From an uncultured Oscillospiraceae bacterium (lineage in GTDB: Bacteria > Bacillota > Clostridia > Oscillospirales > Oscillospiraceae): 64,000 nt of DNA. How positions within the stretch are numbered: the stretch's first letter is position 1; every line of letters begins with the position of its first letter. The DNA is taken from NCBI GenBank assembly GCA_947631395.1, contig CANRLF010000009.1:1-64000 (forward strand), given 5' to 3'. The position numbers were made by a program, and so were the translations under genes. Of this stretch, positions 37,997 through 46,724 are shown piece after piece. Under the pieces are notes generated by a model that was given only the letters and a program-made list of their open reading frames with translations, made no database searches and was not told the DNA's origin.

Positions 37997-38580
37997 TTGA
38001 AGTATCTCTCCAAAAGTCCCTTGAGGGCCTTACCGTGGCGGGCCTCGTCGCGGGCCATCTCATGGACGGTGTCGTGGATGGCGTCAAGGCCGTTCTTCTT
38101 GGCGCAGGCGGCCAGGTCGAACTTGCCCTGAGTGGCGCCGAACTCGCAGTCAACGCGCCACGCAAGATTTTTCTTGGTGCTGTCCGTCATGTTGGGCTCC
38201 AGATCACTGCCAAGGAGCTCGGCAAACTTGGCGGCGTGCTCAGCCTCCTCATAGGCGGCCTTCTCCCAGTAAAGTCCGATCTCGGGATAGCCCTCACGGT
38301 GGGCGATGCGAGCCATGCACAGATACATGCCAACCTCACTGCACTCGCCGTTGAAATTGGCCATCAGCTGCTCATGGATGTACTTCTTGTCCTCCTCGGA
38401 GATGTCGGGGTTGTTCTTAACGGTCTTGGCATAGATGCCGTACTCATGCTCGGCGGCCAGCTTGGCATCCTGCTTCATCTCGGTGAATTTGCTCCCGGGG
38501 ACCTTGCAGACGGGGCAAAACTCGGGGGGCGTGTCGCCCTCATGTACATAGCCGCAGACCGGGCAAACCCATTTCTTCAT
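37993..38580 (-). CDS. Reverse rubrerythrin (NADH peroxidase type)
   Basis: Peroxide-reducing di-iron protein of 195 residues with the order reversed: rubredoxin domain first (C-P-V-C-G near 5-9 and C-P-V-C near 22-25), ferritin-like domain after it (E-C-S-E-V-G near 80, E-A-E-H-A near 112, E-M-A-R-D-E-A-R-H near 175). In clostridia this type is part of an O2/H2O2 detoxifying chain. ATG at 38580 has GGAGG upstream. It follows perR by 42 bases, a natural regulator-target pair. Confidence 0.94.
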   Translation of the reverse strand: MKKWVCPVCGYVHEGDTPPEFCPVCKVPGSKFTEMKQDAKLAAEHEYGIYAKTVKNNPDISEEDKKYIHEQLMANFNGECSEVGMYLCMARIAHREGYPEIGLYWEKAAYEEAEHAAKFAELLGSDLEPNMTDSTKKNLAWRVDCEFGATQGKFDLAACAKKNGLDAIHDTVHEMARDEARHGKALKGLLERYFK

Positions 38581-38622
38581 AGTAAAAACCTCCATTTGTT
38601 GTAAAATATGTATGCTAAAGGC

Positions 38623-39021
38623 TCACGCCCGCATATCCTTATTAATACAGCTTTTGCATATTCCCCGGAGCTTCACGTCCCGGCGGGCCACCCGGGCCCC
38701 CAGCTCCCGCTCCACTCTCGCGGCCAGCCCGTCGTCTCCCTTGAGCTCCACATCCGTCACCGCGCCGCACCTTTCGCAGACGAAGTGGGCGTGATCGGAT
38801 ATGTCCCCGTCAAACCGCTCCTGGCCGTCCACCGCCCCTAGGGCCACTATCAGCCCCTCGGCTTCCAGCTGTCTTAAATTCCTGTATACCGTCCCCAGGC
38901 TCAGGTCCGGGAACCGCTCCTTTAACTGTCCGTGTACCCACTCCGCCGTGGGGTGGCAGTCAACTGAACGCAAAAGTGACAGCACGGCCTCCCTCTTGAC
39001 GCTTCTTCGCACAATAGCCAC
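38623..39021 (-). CDS. perR: PerR-like Fur-family regulator
   Basis: Peroxide- or metal-sensing repressor of 132 residues. Winged helix about 1-80 (H-P-T-A-E-W-V, G-T-V-Y-R-N-L-R near 43-50), then H-A-H-F-V-C-E-R-C-G near 82-91 and C-K-S-C near 123-126, the structural Cys4 zinc site of PerR. Placement ahead of the reverse rubrerythrin supports PerR rather than Fur or Zur. GTG start with AGGGG upstream. It should control its own promoter through the box at 39043-39062. Confidence 0.88.
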   Translation of the reverse strand: MAIVRRSVKREAVLSLLRSVDCHPTAEWVHGQLKERFPDLSLGTVYRNLRQLEAEGLIVALGAVDGQERFDGDISDHAHFVCERCGAVTDVELKGDDGLAARVERELGARVARRDVKLRGICKSCINKDMRA

Positions 39022-39042
39022 GCTGTCATCCCCTAACAGGAA

Positions 39043-39062
39043 TTATTCTTATTTAAGGATAA
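39043..39062. promoter_or_regulatory. Candidate PerR box
   Basis: Imperfect dyad TTATTCTTA-TT-TAAGGATAA (8 of 9 positions symmetric) that covers the -10 of the perR promoter. Confidence 0.6.
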
Positions 39063-39084
39063 CATATTTCCAATAGAAATGCAA
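39056..39084 (-). promoter_or_regulatory. Promoter of perR-rubrerythrin operon
   Basis: Minus-strand TTGCAT (39079-39084), 17-base spacer, TATCCT (39056-39061). Confidence 0.65.
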
Positions 39085-39160
39085 GGGGAATTTCAAGGGG
39101 CGGGTTTTACGTGGGTCTCGGGTGTTGGAAGGGCCGTACCGTCTCTTCGCTCCGTATTCA

Positions 39161-39192
39161 AAAGCCCGGACCGCCAAAGCGATCCGGGCTTT
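39161..39192 (-). terminator. Terminator of the ATP synthase operon
   Basis: Arms AAAGCCCGGA and TCCGGGCTTT with a 12-base loop; on the minus strand TTTTGAATA follows. Confidence 0.78.
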
Positions 39193-39195
39193 GAT

Positions 39196-39606
39196 TTATT
39201 GTTTTCTTCCCGCGACACTGCGTCGGACGAGAGCGCGTTTGAGTTTTGCCTCGGCTATTGCCAGCTCGTGGTCTGTAAGGCGGTCACGGTGGCTGAGCTT
39301 TTCCTCGGCCTCGCTCTTGGCCTTATCAGCGCGGTCGGCATCGATCTCGTCGGCCCATTCGAAGGTAGTGGGGACAAGCTTGACCTTGTTGTCCATGACG
39401 GAGAGCATTCCTCCGATGCAGGCGGCCCGGCGTGTCTTACCGTCGGCAACCACCTTCGCCTCCCCCATGCCAAGGGCCGTCAGGAGGTTGATGTGCTTTG
39501 GAAGGACACACAGGTCCCCCTCCACAGTTCTCACAAGCAGGCTTTCGGCCTCGCCCGAGAACATCAGACCGTCGGGGGTGACGATTTGGAGCTCAAAGGT
39601 GGCCAT
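39196..39606 (-). CDS. atpC: ATP synthase F1 epsilon subunit
   Basis: Central-stalk subunit and regulator, 136 residues. N-terminal beta sandwich begins F-E-L-Q-I-V-T-P-D-G (about 4-13), the C-terminal helical hairpin from about 90 holds A-K-L-K-R-A-L near 120. Four bases separate it from atpD. Last gene of the operon, followed by the terminator. Confidence 0.96.
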   Translation of the reverse strand: MATFELQIVTPDGLMFSGEAESLLVRTVEGDLCVLPKHINLLTALGMGEAKVVADGKTRRAACIGGMLSVMDNKVKLVPTTFEWADEIDADRADKAKSEAEEKLSHRDRLTDHELAIAEAKLKRALVRRSVAGRKQ

Positions 39607-39610
39607 GGCC

Positions 39611-41002
<1,392 letters not shown>

Positions 41003-41062
41003 TCAAATCAACTCCTTATCCTGGCGAAAAAGGCAAAGTCTTTTTCTGCCAAAGAGTATTGC

Positions 41063-41149
41063 CGGCCAACTGCGCTCCGTTGGCCTGAGAGGATAATTTT
41101 ACGACGTTCAGCCGGCGTAAAATTATATTTTCGCGTCCGCGGGCGCGAA
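41063..41149 (-). other. Three consecutive hairpins between atpG and atpD
   Basis: GGCCAAC/GTTGGCC (41064-41085), ATAATTTTACG/CGTAAAATTAT (41093-41126) and TTCGCG/CGCGAA (41130-41149). No open frame or promoter is evident. They may act in processing or in setting the amount of beta and epsilon relative to the upstream genes. Confidence 0.6.
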
Positions 41150-41163
41150 CCGCGTAAAGCCAT

Positions 41164-42009
41164 TTATGTGTTTGATCCCGCCACGATCTCGGTGATCTCC
41201 TGGGTGATGGCGCCCTGACGGGCCCTGTTATATTTGAGCGACAGGTCGTCAATCATCTCCTCGGCGTTCTTGGTGGCGGAGTCCATGGCGGTGCGGCGGG
41301 CGCCCTGCTCGGAAGCTATGCACTCGCACAGCGCGCCGTAGATAAGGCCGCCCACGTACTCCGGGACTATCCTTGCGAAAAGCTCCTGGCTCTCCGGCTC
41401 AAAAACGGTCTCGGACTGATGCTTTTCTCCACTGCCAGTGCCGTGGAGTGGCAGTATGCGCATGATTGCTGGCTGCTGGACGAGTATTGATACAAAGTTT
41501 GTATAGACTATGTTTACCTCGTCGAATTCGCCGCCAAGGAACCTGTCACTCAGGTCCCGGGCCATGGTAAAGCAGTCCGACACGGACACGCCGCCGGCCT
41601 CTGCCCAGGCGTCGGTAAGTATCTCATAGCCGTGGGCGCGGAAATTTTCAACACACCGTTTGCCGATGGGCACCACGGTGACGTTTTTCCCGGCCATCTC
41701 CGCCTCGGCCAGCTTCAGTACGTTGTGGTTATATCCCCCGGCCAGACCCCTGTCGCCGGCGATGACGACATAGCAGGTCTTTTTTACCTCCCGCTCCTCA
41801 AGGTACGGGGAGGTAAAGGCCGGTGAGCTGTCGGCGATGTCGCAGACCGTGTCGAACAATATCTCAAAATACGGACGGCTGCGGGTCACGTTCTCCTGGG
41901 CCCTTCTGAGCTTGGAGGCGGCCACCATCTCCATGGCCTTCGTTATCTGCTTGGTGCTCTCCATGCTCCGGATGCGGAGCTTAATGTCCTTCATGGAAAC
42001 TCCGGCCAC
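41164..42009 (-). CDS. atpG: ATP synthase F1 gamma subunit
   Basis: Rotating central shaft, 281 residues. The N-terminal helix S-M-K-D-I-K-L-R-I-R-S-M-E-S-T-K-Q-I-T-K-A-M-E-M-V-A and the C-terminal helix with N-R-A-R-Q-G-A-I-T-Q-E-I-T-E-I are typical; G-D-R-G-L-A-G-G-Y-N near 85-94 is the family block. GTG start with AGGTGAG upstream. Confidence 0.97.
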   Translation of the reverse strand: MAGVSMKDIKLRIRSMESTKQITKAMEMVAASKLRRAQENVTRSRPYFEILFDTVCDIADSSPAFTSPYLEEREVKKTCYVVIAGDRGLAGGYNHNVLKLAEAEMAGKNVTVVPIGKRCVENFRAHGYEILTDAWAEAGGVSVSDCFTMARDLSDRFLGGEFDEVNIVYTNFVSILVQQPAIMRILPLHGTGSGEKHQSETVFEPESQELFARIVPEYVGGLIYGALCECIASEQGARRTAMDSATKNAEEMIDDLSLKYNRARQGAITQEITEIVAGSNT

Positions 42010-42020
42010 TGCGACTCACC

Positions 42021-43529
42021 TCACTTGTTGAATATCTCGACGTATTTCGCGATGCAGGTCTGAAGCTCCTTTTCCGTATCGGGTTCGAGCTTCCCCGTCT
42101 CACGTATGGCCGACAGCACGTCATAGCCGTGCTCGTCCATGTAGTTGTACAGTCCCTGCTCAAATTCTGAGATCTTTGAGGTCTCGATGTCCTTCAGGTA
42201 CCCGTTGGTGGCGGCGTAGAAGATGCACACCTGATGGGCCACCTCCACCGGGGCGCCGTTTTTCTGCTTCAGGACCTCCACGATCCGCTCGCCCTGGGCA
42301 AGGCGGTCCTTTGTGTCCTGATCAAGGTCGGAGCCAAACTGGGCGAAGGCCTGAAGCTCTCTGTACTGGGAGTAGATGAGCTTCAAGGACCCGGCCACCT
42401 TCTTCATGGCCTTTATCTGGGCTGAGCCGCCCACACGGGACACGGAGATGCCGGGGTTCACGGCGGGCATGATGCCGGAGTGGAAGAGCTCCGTCTCAAG
42501 GAATATCTGTCCGTCAGTGATGGAAATGACATTGGTGGGGATATAGGCGGACACATCTCCGGCCTGGGTCTCAATGACCGGCAGGGCGGTAAGTGAGCCT
42601 CCGCCGTACTCCGGGGCTATCCTGGCCGCACGCTCCAGAAGTCGGGAGTGGAGGTAGAACACATCGCCGGGGTACGCCTCACGTCCGGGGGGGCGGCGGA
42701 TCAGCAGGGATATGGCCCGGTAAGCCACGGCGTGTTTGCTGAGGTCGTCATAGACCACCAGAACATCCTTGCCGTTCTTCATAAAGTACTCGCCCATTGT
42801 GCACCCGGAGTAGGGGGCGATGTACTGCATAGGCGCAAGCTCCGAGGCCGTGGCGGATACGACGATGGTGTAATCCATCGCTCCCGCGGCCTCAAGGGTA
42901 CTGACTACCTGGGCCACAGTGGAGCGTTTCTGGCCGATGGCCACATAGACGCAGATGCAGTCCTTGCCCTTCTGATTTATTATGGTGTCAATGGCGATGG
43001 TGGACTTGCCCGTCTGCCTGTCGCCGATTATGAGCTCACGCTGACCGCGGCCGATGGGTATCATTGAGTCGATGGCCTTTATGCCCGTCTGAAGAGGCAC
43101 CGAGACGCTCTTGCGCTCGATGATACCGAGGGCAGGGGCCTCGATGGGGTCGAACCTTACGGCGTCGATCTCACCTTTGCCGTCGATGGGCGAGCCAAGG
43201 GCGTCCACCACGCGGCCAATAAGCGCCTCGCCCACGGGGACGGATACGACCTTTCCCGTGCGCTTCACCTGGTCGCCCTCACGGATACCGGAGTCGGAGC
43301 CCAGGATAACGATAGAAACGGAGTTCTCCTCCAGGTTCTGGGCCATGCCGTACTCGCCGTTCGGAAATTCTATAAGCTCGTTCATCAGGCACTTCTCAAG
43401 GCCCGAGGCCCTGGCGATACCGTCGCCCACCAGTATGACGGTGCCGGTCTCGCTCTCCTCGATCTGCTTTGAGTAGTTCTTGATCTGAGCCTTTATTATC
43501 TTGGTTATCTCCTCTGGTTTAAGTTCCAT
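42021..43529 (-). CDS. atpA: ATP synthase F1 alpha subunit
   Basis: Non-catalytic nucleotide-binding subunit, 502 residues. Walker [10 protein letters not shown] near 169-177, the alpha-Arg region in S-R-V-G-G-S-A-Q near 370 and the full-length C-terminal helical domain are present. AGGAG precedes the ATG. The 98-base gap from atpH holds a GC-rich hairpin. Confidence 0.98.
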   Translation of the reverse strand: MELKPEEITKIIKAQIKNYSKQIEESETGTVILVGDGIARASGLEKCLMNELIEFPNGEYGMAQNLEENSVSIVILGSDSGIREGDQVKRTGKVVSVPVGEALIGRVVDALGSPIDGKGEIDAVRFDPIEAPALGIIERKSVSVPLQTGIKAIDSMIPIGRGQRELIIGDRQTGKSTIAIDTIINQKGKDCICVYVAIGQKRSTVAQVVSTLEAAGAMDYTIVVSATASELAPMQYIAPYSGCTMGEYFMKNGKDVLVVYDDLSKHAVAYRAISLLIRRPPGREAYPGDVFYLHSRLLERAARIAPEYGGGSLTALPVIETQAGDVSAYIPTNVISITDGQIFLETELFHSGIMPAVNPGISVSRVGGSAQIKAMKKVAGSLKLIYSQYRELQAFAQFGSDLDQDTKDRLAQGERIVEVLKQKNGAPVEVAHQVCIFYAATNGYLKDIETSKISEFEQGLYNYMDEHGYDVLSAIRETGKLEPDTEKELQTCIAKYVEIFNK

Positions 43530-43627
43530 GGTATAACTCTCCTACAATAAATGGTCTGGTCCCCGAGGCCGCCTACGGCCACGGTCGCACTGATAGCGCC
43601 GGGCCGGAAGTGGCGCGGCGGATCACC

Positions 43628-44167
43628 TCACAGCACCGTATCCCGCAGGCCCTTCTCTATCCGGTCCAACCTGTCCTTTACGGTACCATCGTAACGCTTT
43701 CCGGCGCACTCCAGGCGCATACCGCCCAGCACGGACCGGTCCACCACTTCTTTTAAAATGATCTTCTTCCCAAAGACTGCGTCCAAACGGGTGAGGAGCT
43801 TTTCCCGCATCCTGTTGTCCAGCTCCACCGCGGTGGTGACTGCGACCTCCATGATGCCGTTGTCCTCATAGTACCGCTGGCGGAAAGCCTCCACACAGCT
43901 GGGTAGCTCCGCTACCGCCTCCCTGTCCACAAGGATCTTAAGGAAGCTTGTGATGTAAACGTGCACGTGGCCGTCGAAGGCCTGGCCCACCGCCTCCCGC
44001 CGCTCCTCCTTCGTTATGGATGGAGTGCTCAGAAGGCGCGTATAGTCCGGGTTCTGTCCAAAGAGCTCCACACAGCTGTCCAGCTGGCTCAGAAGCGTCT
44101 CGGCTATGCCCTCGTCCCGGGCCAGCTCATAGAGCGACCTGCCGTAAAGCCTCGATAGCTCAGTCAT
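43628..44167 (-). CDS. atpH: ATP synthase delta subunit
   Basis: Links F1 to the peripheral stalk, 179 residues. N-terminal L-S-R-L-Y-G-R-S-L-Y-E-L-A and C-terminal L-G-G-M-R-L-E blocks fit the family. It overlaps atpF by 8 bases. The ATG at 44167 has AGGTG six bases upstream; a GTG three codons earlier is the alternative. Confidence 0.94.
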   Translation of the reverse strand: MTELSRLYGRSLYELARDEGIAETLLSQLDSCVELFGQNPDYTRLLSTPSITKEERREAVGQAFDGHVHVYITSFLKILVDREAVAELPSCVEAFRQRYYEDNGIMEVAVTTAVELDNRMREKLLTRLDAVFGKKIILKEVVDRSVLGGMRLECAGKRYDGTVKDRLDRIEKGLRDTVL

Positions 44168-44669
44168 CGGCCTCACCTAATTTCCCGATGAAGTCCGAAA
44201 CAAGGCGGGCGTGATCGGCCTCGCTGATCTCCCTGCCCACCACCTCTGTGGCGATGGATATGGAGATGGAGGAGATCTCGTTTTTCACCTCGTTCAAGGC
44301 CTTCTTCTTCTCCTGGGCGATGTCGGACTCTGCCTTGGTCATAATGGCCGCGGCACTCTCTCGGGCGTCGGCGAGAATCTCCGCCTCGCGCTTCTGGGCG
44401 CGGGATACCGCGTCCCGGAGGATCTCGTCACGCTCCGCCCTGGCGGAGCTCAGGTGCTCCTCATAATCCGCCTGGAGCTGAGCCGCCTGGGCCTTTGAAG
44501 CCTCGGCGTCGGCGTACATATCGTCGATCTCCTTCTGGCGACTGTCGATCATCTTCTTCACGGGCTTGAAGAGGAATTTCTTCAAGAGGAGGAAGGTGAT
44601 TATCATGTTGCAGAAGGTAAAGAGCGCGGTCCAGGGATTTATACCGACTATCTGCTCAAACCCTGTCAT
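44160..44669 (-). CDS. atpF: ATP synthase Fo b subunit
   Basis: Peripheral stalk subunit, 169 residues: one N-terminal membrane helix (about 12-33) then a long charged coiled coil (about 40-150) rich in Ala, Glu, Lys and Arg. A single b-type gene is present, so it should act as a homodimer. AAAGGAG precedes the ATG. Confidence 0.95.
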   Translation of the reverse strand: MTGFEQIVGINPWTALFTFCNMIITFLLLKKFLFKPVKKMIDSRQKEIDDMYADAEASKAQAAQLQADYEEHLSSARAERDEILRDAVSRAQKREAEILADARESAAAIMTKAESDIAQEKKKALNEVKNEISSISISIATEVVGREISEADHARLVSDFIGKLGEADD

Positions 44670-44760
44670 ATAGACCGCTCCTTTCTACACGAAAATTGGT
44701 TCCCTTACCGGCACAGCGTCCGGCATGGGGCTTCCGCTGACCGTTGACGGCCACCTCTCA

Positions 44761-45006
44761 TCAATAGAGGAACAGAAGCAGAAGCGCGATGACCAGGGAG
44801 TAGATACCCGTGGACTCGGTGATGGCGCAGCCCATGATCATGTTAGTACGGAGCGTACCGGCGGACTCGGGCTGACGGGCCATACCCTCAAGGGCCTTAC
44901 CCACGGCGTTACCCTCGCCGAGAGCGGGGCCGATGGCTCCGATACCCATGCAAAGTCCCGCGCCGATGGCGACGGCGGCTTCCTTTATGGCTTCCGCGAT
45001 ATTCAT
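44761..45006 (-). CDS. atpE: ATP synthase Fo c subunit, Na+-type with two carboxylates
   Basis: Rotor-ring subunit of 81 residues with two membrane helices. Helix 1 has G-P-A-L-G-E-G-N with Glu31; helix 2 has [10 protein letters not shown] with Glu64, Ser65, Thr66 and Tyr69. The E-S-T-G-I-Y-S string matches known Na+-binding c rings such as Ilyobacter tartaricus, where the helix 1 position is Gln32; Glu in both helices is the two-carboxylate variant known from Fusobacterium nucleatum. Na+ coupling is therefore predicted. CAGGAGG precedes the ATG. Confidence 0.96.
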   Translation of the reverse strand: MNIAEAIKEAAVAIGAGLCMGIGAIGPALGEGNAVGKALEGMARQPESAGTLRTNMIMGCAITESTGIYSLVIALLLLFLY

Positions 45007-45065
45007 AACATTTACCTCCTGAAAGTATTATTGACTTTAATATTTTGAGCTCTCACGAGCCAAAA

Positions 45066-45926
45066 TCACTTGCTTTTCTCCTCCCGGGGCGGGCAGGCCA
45101 TGCCCACATAGACCATGGTGAGGAGCGAGAACACCAGCGCCTGGACGCCTCCTGAGAACACGTCGAAATAGAGGCTCAATATTCCGGGAAGTCCCACCTG
45201 CAAAATGGGCACCTTGGCAAAAACTCCGAAATACTCCAGCGCCGCCGATACCGCCAGGGCGATAACCGCCCCGCCGAGTATCTTCATCCACAGCTTTCTT
45301 TTCCCGAAGCCGAATACCATTACGACTATACCGATAACGCCTACCGCCGCGATCTCCAGGGCGCCGTAGGATTTAATAAGCCCTAAGATCGCCGTGCTCC
45401 CCGCGGCCAGGGCGGAATATAGAAGGCTCATCAGCACTCCGCCGCCCATGATATTTCCGAAGTGACGGAAGGCCATACTGACTGGCTGGGCGATGTCGGA
45501 GATTATGTTCATGGGGTTTATGTACCCCTTCAGGAACGATTTAAGTCCGCTGTACTTGATGGTACAGCCCCACACAAGGAAGCTCGTCATAAGCGCCCAG
45601 GTGAGGGTGGTGGATATGTCCGAGGTGGTGGACTTCAAAATGCCCGTCATGCCGATGAGGGACCCGCAGATGGAGCTTAAAAACAGCGTTGCGATGTAGG
45701 GCATCCAATATGAATTATGCTTGCCCATGGTCTCCTCAACGAGGTTGTAGATCATGGTCACGCCCTTCTCGGTTATGACCTGCATCCGGCCCGGGCGTTT
45801 TTTCAGGTTCCTGCCCAAAAAGTACCCGGCAACACACAGAAGCACCATCACCACGAAGCTGGATACGGTCGTCTGGGTGATGATGTTCATGCCGTTTATC
45901 TGAAGATAAATTTTCGGGCCGTTCAC
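45066..45926 (-). CDS. atpB: ATP synthase Fo a subunit
   Basis: Stator subunit forming the ion half-channels, 286 residues with about six membrane helices. The essential Arg is seen in M-A-F-R-H-F-G-N-I-M-G-G near 160. Extra sequence between the conserved helices makes it longer than E. coli a. GTG start overlaps the stop of the upstream atpI-like gene by four bases. Confidence 0.96.
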   Translation of the reverse strand: MNGPKIYLQINGMNIITQTTVSSFVVMVLLCVAGYFLGRNLKKRPGRMQVITEKGVTMIYNLVEETMGKHNSYWMPYIATLFLSSICGSLIGMTGILKSTTSDISTTLTWALMTSFLVWGCTIKYSGLKSFLKGYINPMNIISDIAQPVSMAFRHFGNIMGGGVLMSLLYSALAAGSTAILGLIKSYGALEIAAVGVIGIVVMVFGFGKRKLWMKILGGAVIALAVSAALEYFGVFAKVPILQVGLPGILSLYFDVFSGGVQALVFSLLTMVYVGMACPPREEKSK

Positions 45927-46324
45927 TTTTTCTCACCGTCCTTGCGGAAAAACTCGGTAATATATATGCTCAGCTGTACGAACACCAGCGGCAGTACCGC
46001 CGCCAGCGGGTCGAGAGTCGTCGTTTTCAAAACCACTATGTATATGGCCGCCAGAACGATCAGTCTCAGCACCGAGGAGCCCTGGACAGCCGCCTTGGCC
46101 TTGCCCGGGTCGCCGCCCTCCGCCCTGTCGGCGGCACGTGACACCGTGACGGTCAGGGCCAGGAAATTAAGGACCGACACCACCGCGCCAAAGATCGCCC
46201 CGAAGAGCACATTCAGGCTGAAACGCCCGATAATAGCGTAAACTCCGAGCTCCAGGGCCGTGAGCCCCGCCACGCAGATGGCTATTTTGAAAAACTGCCG
46301 TATCGCCGCGTCGTTGTGGTACAT
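45923..46324 (-). CDS. ATP synthase subunit I-like membrane protein
   Basis: 133 residues with four membrane helices, in the atpI position ahead of atpB. AtpI-type proteins assist c-ring assembly in Na+-type enzymes. The end overlaps atpB by four bases. Assigned by position and topology; sequence is weakly conserved. Confidence 0.8.
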   Translation of the reverse strand: MYHNDAAIRQFFKIAICVAGLTALELGVYAIIGRFSLNVLFGAIFGAVVSVLNFLALTVTVSRAADRAEGGDPGKAKAAVQGSSVLRLIVLAAIYIVVLKTTTLDPLAAVLPLVFVQLSIYITEFFRKDGEKK

Positions 46325-46333
46325 GGAAAAACC

Positions 46334-46597
46334 TCACTTGTGCTCATTAAAGCCCACGCCGGAGTCCTTATCGTCGCTTTTTGCCTGCCTGTCCATGGCC
46401 TTCAGCGAGGACCAGAGGCCGGAGGCCGCGCCGCCAACGCCCAGGATCACGCCGATAACGACTACCCAGGGCCCCAGCTCAAAGCGGTTTCTCAGCCACA
46501 CGGACCCCCAGACGCAGAGCACCACGGGTCCCACAACGGATATGCCAAACTGCGTGAGCCACACAATGGCGCTCAGAACTCCAAATCCCTTTCGCAT
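46334..46597 (-). CDS. AtpZ/AtpI-family small membrane protein
   Basis: 87 residues, two membrane helices (about 10-32 and 42-63) and a polar tail. The first gene of the ATP synthase operon, in the place of atpZ/gene 1. The G-V-I-L-G-V-G-G-A-A-S-G-L-W block in helix 2 fits that family. Two AtpI/AtpZ-type genes in tandem open the operon. Possible role in c-ring assembly or Mg2+ supply. Confidence 0.82.
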   Translation of the reverse strand: MRKGFGVLSAIVWLTQFGISVVGPVVLCVWGSVWLRNRFELGPWVVVIGVILGVGGAASGLWSSLKAMDRQAKSDDKDSGVGFNEHK

Positions 46598-46646
46598 ACT
46601 CTTTCACCGAATAAGCATACTCTTTTACCAAATAAACTTACCTTTT

Positions 46647-46675
46647 AATATACTCTATACGGAAAGAAAAGTCAA
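46647..46675 (-). promoter_or_regulatory. Promoter of the ATP synthase operon
   Basis: Minus-strand TTGACT (46670-46675), 17-base spacer, TATATT (46647-46652). Confidence 0.78.
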
Positions 46676-46724
46676 TAAATTTCCGTAAAGTCCGCCCCGT
46701 AATGGCCCGCGGCGGAGCGCCAAA

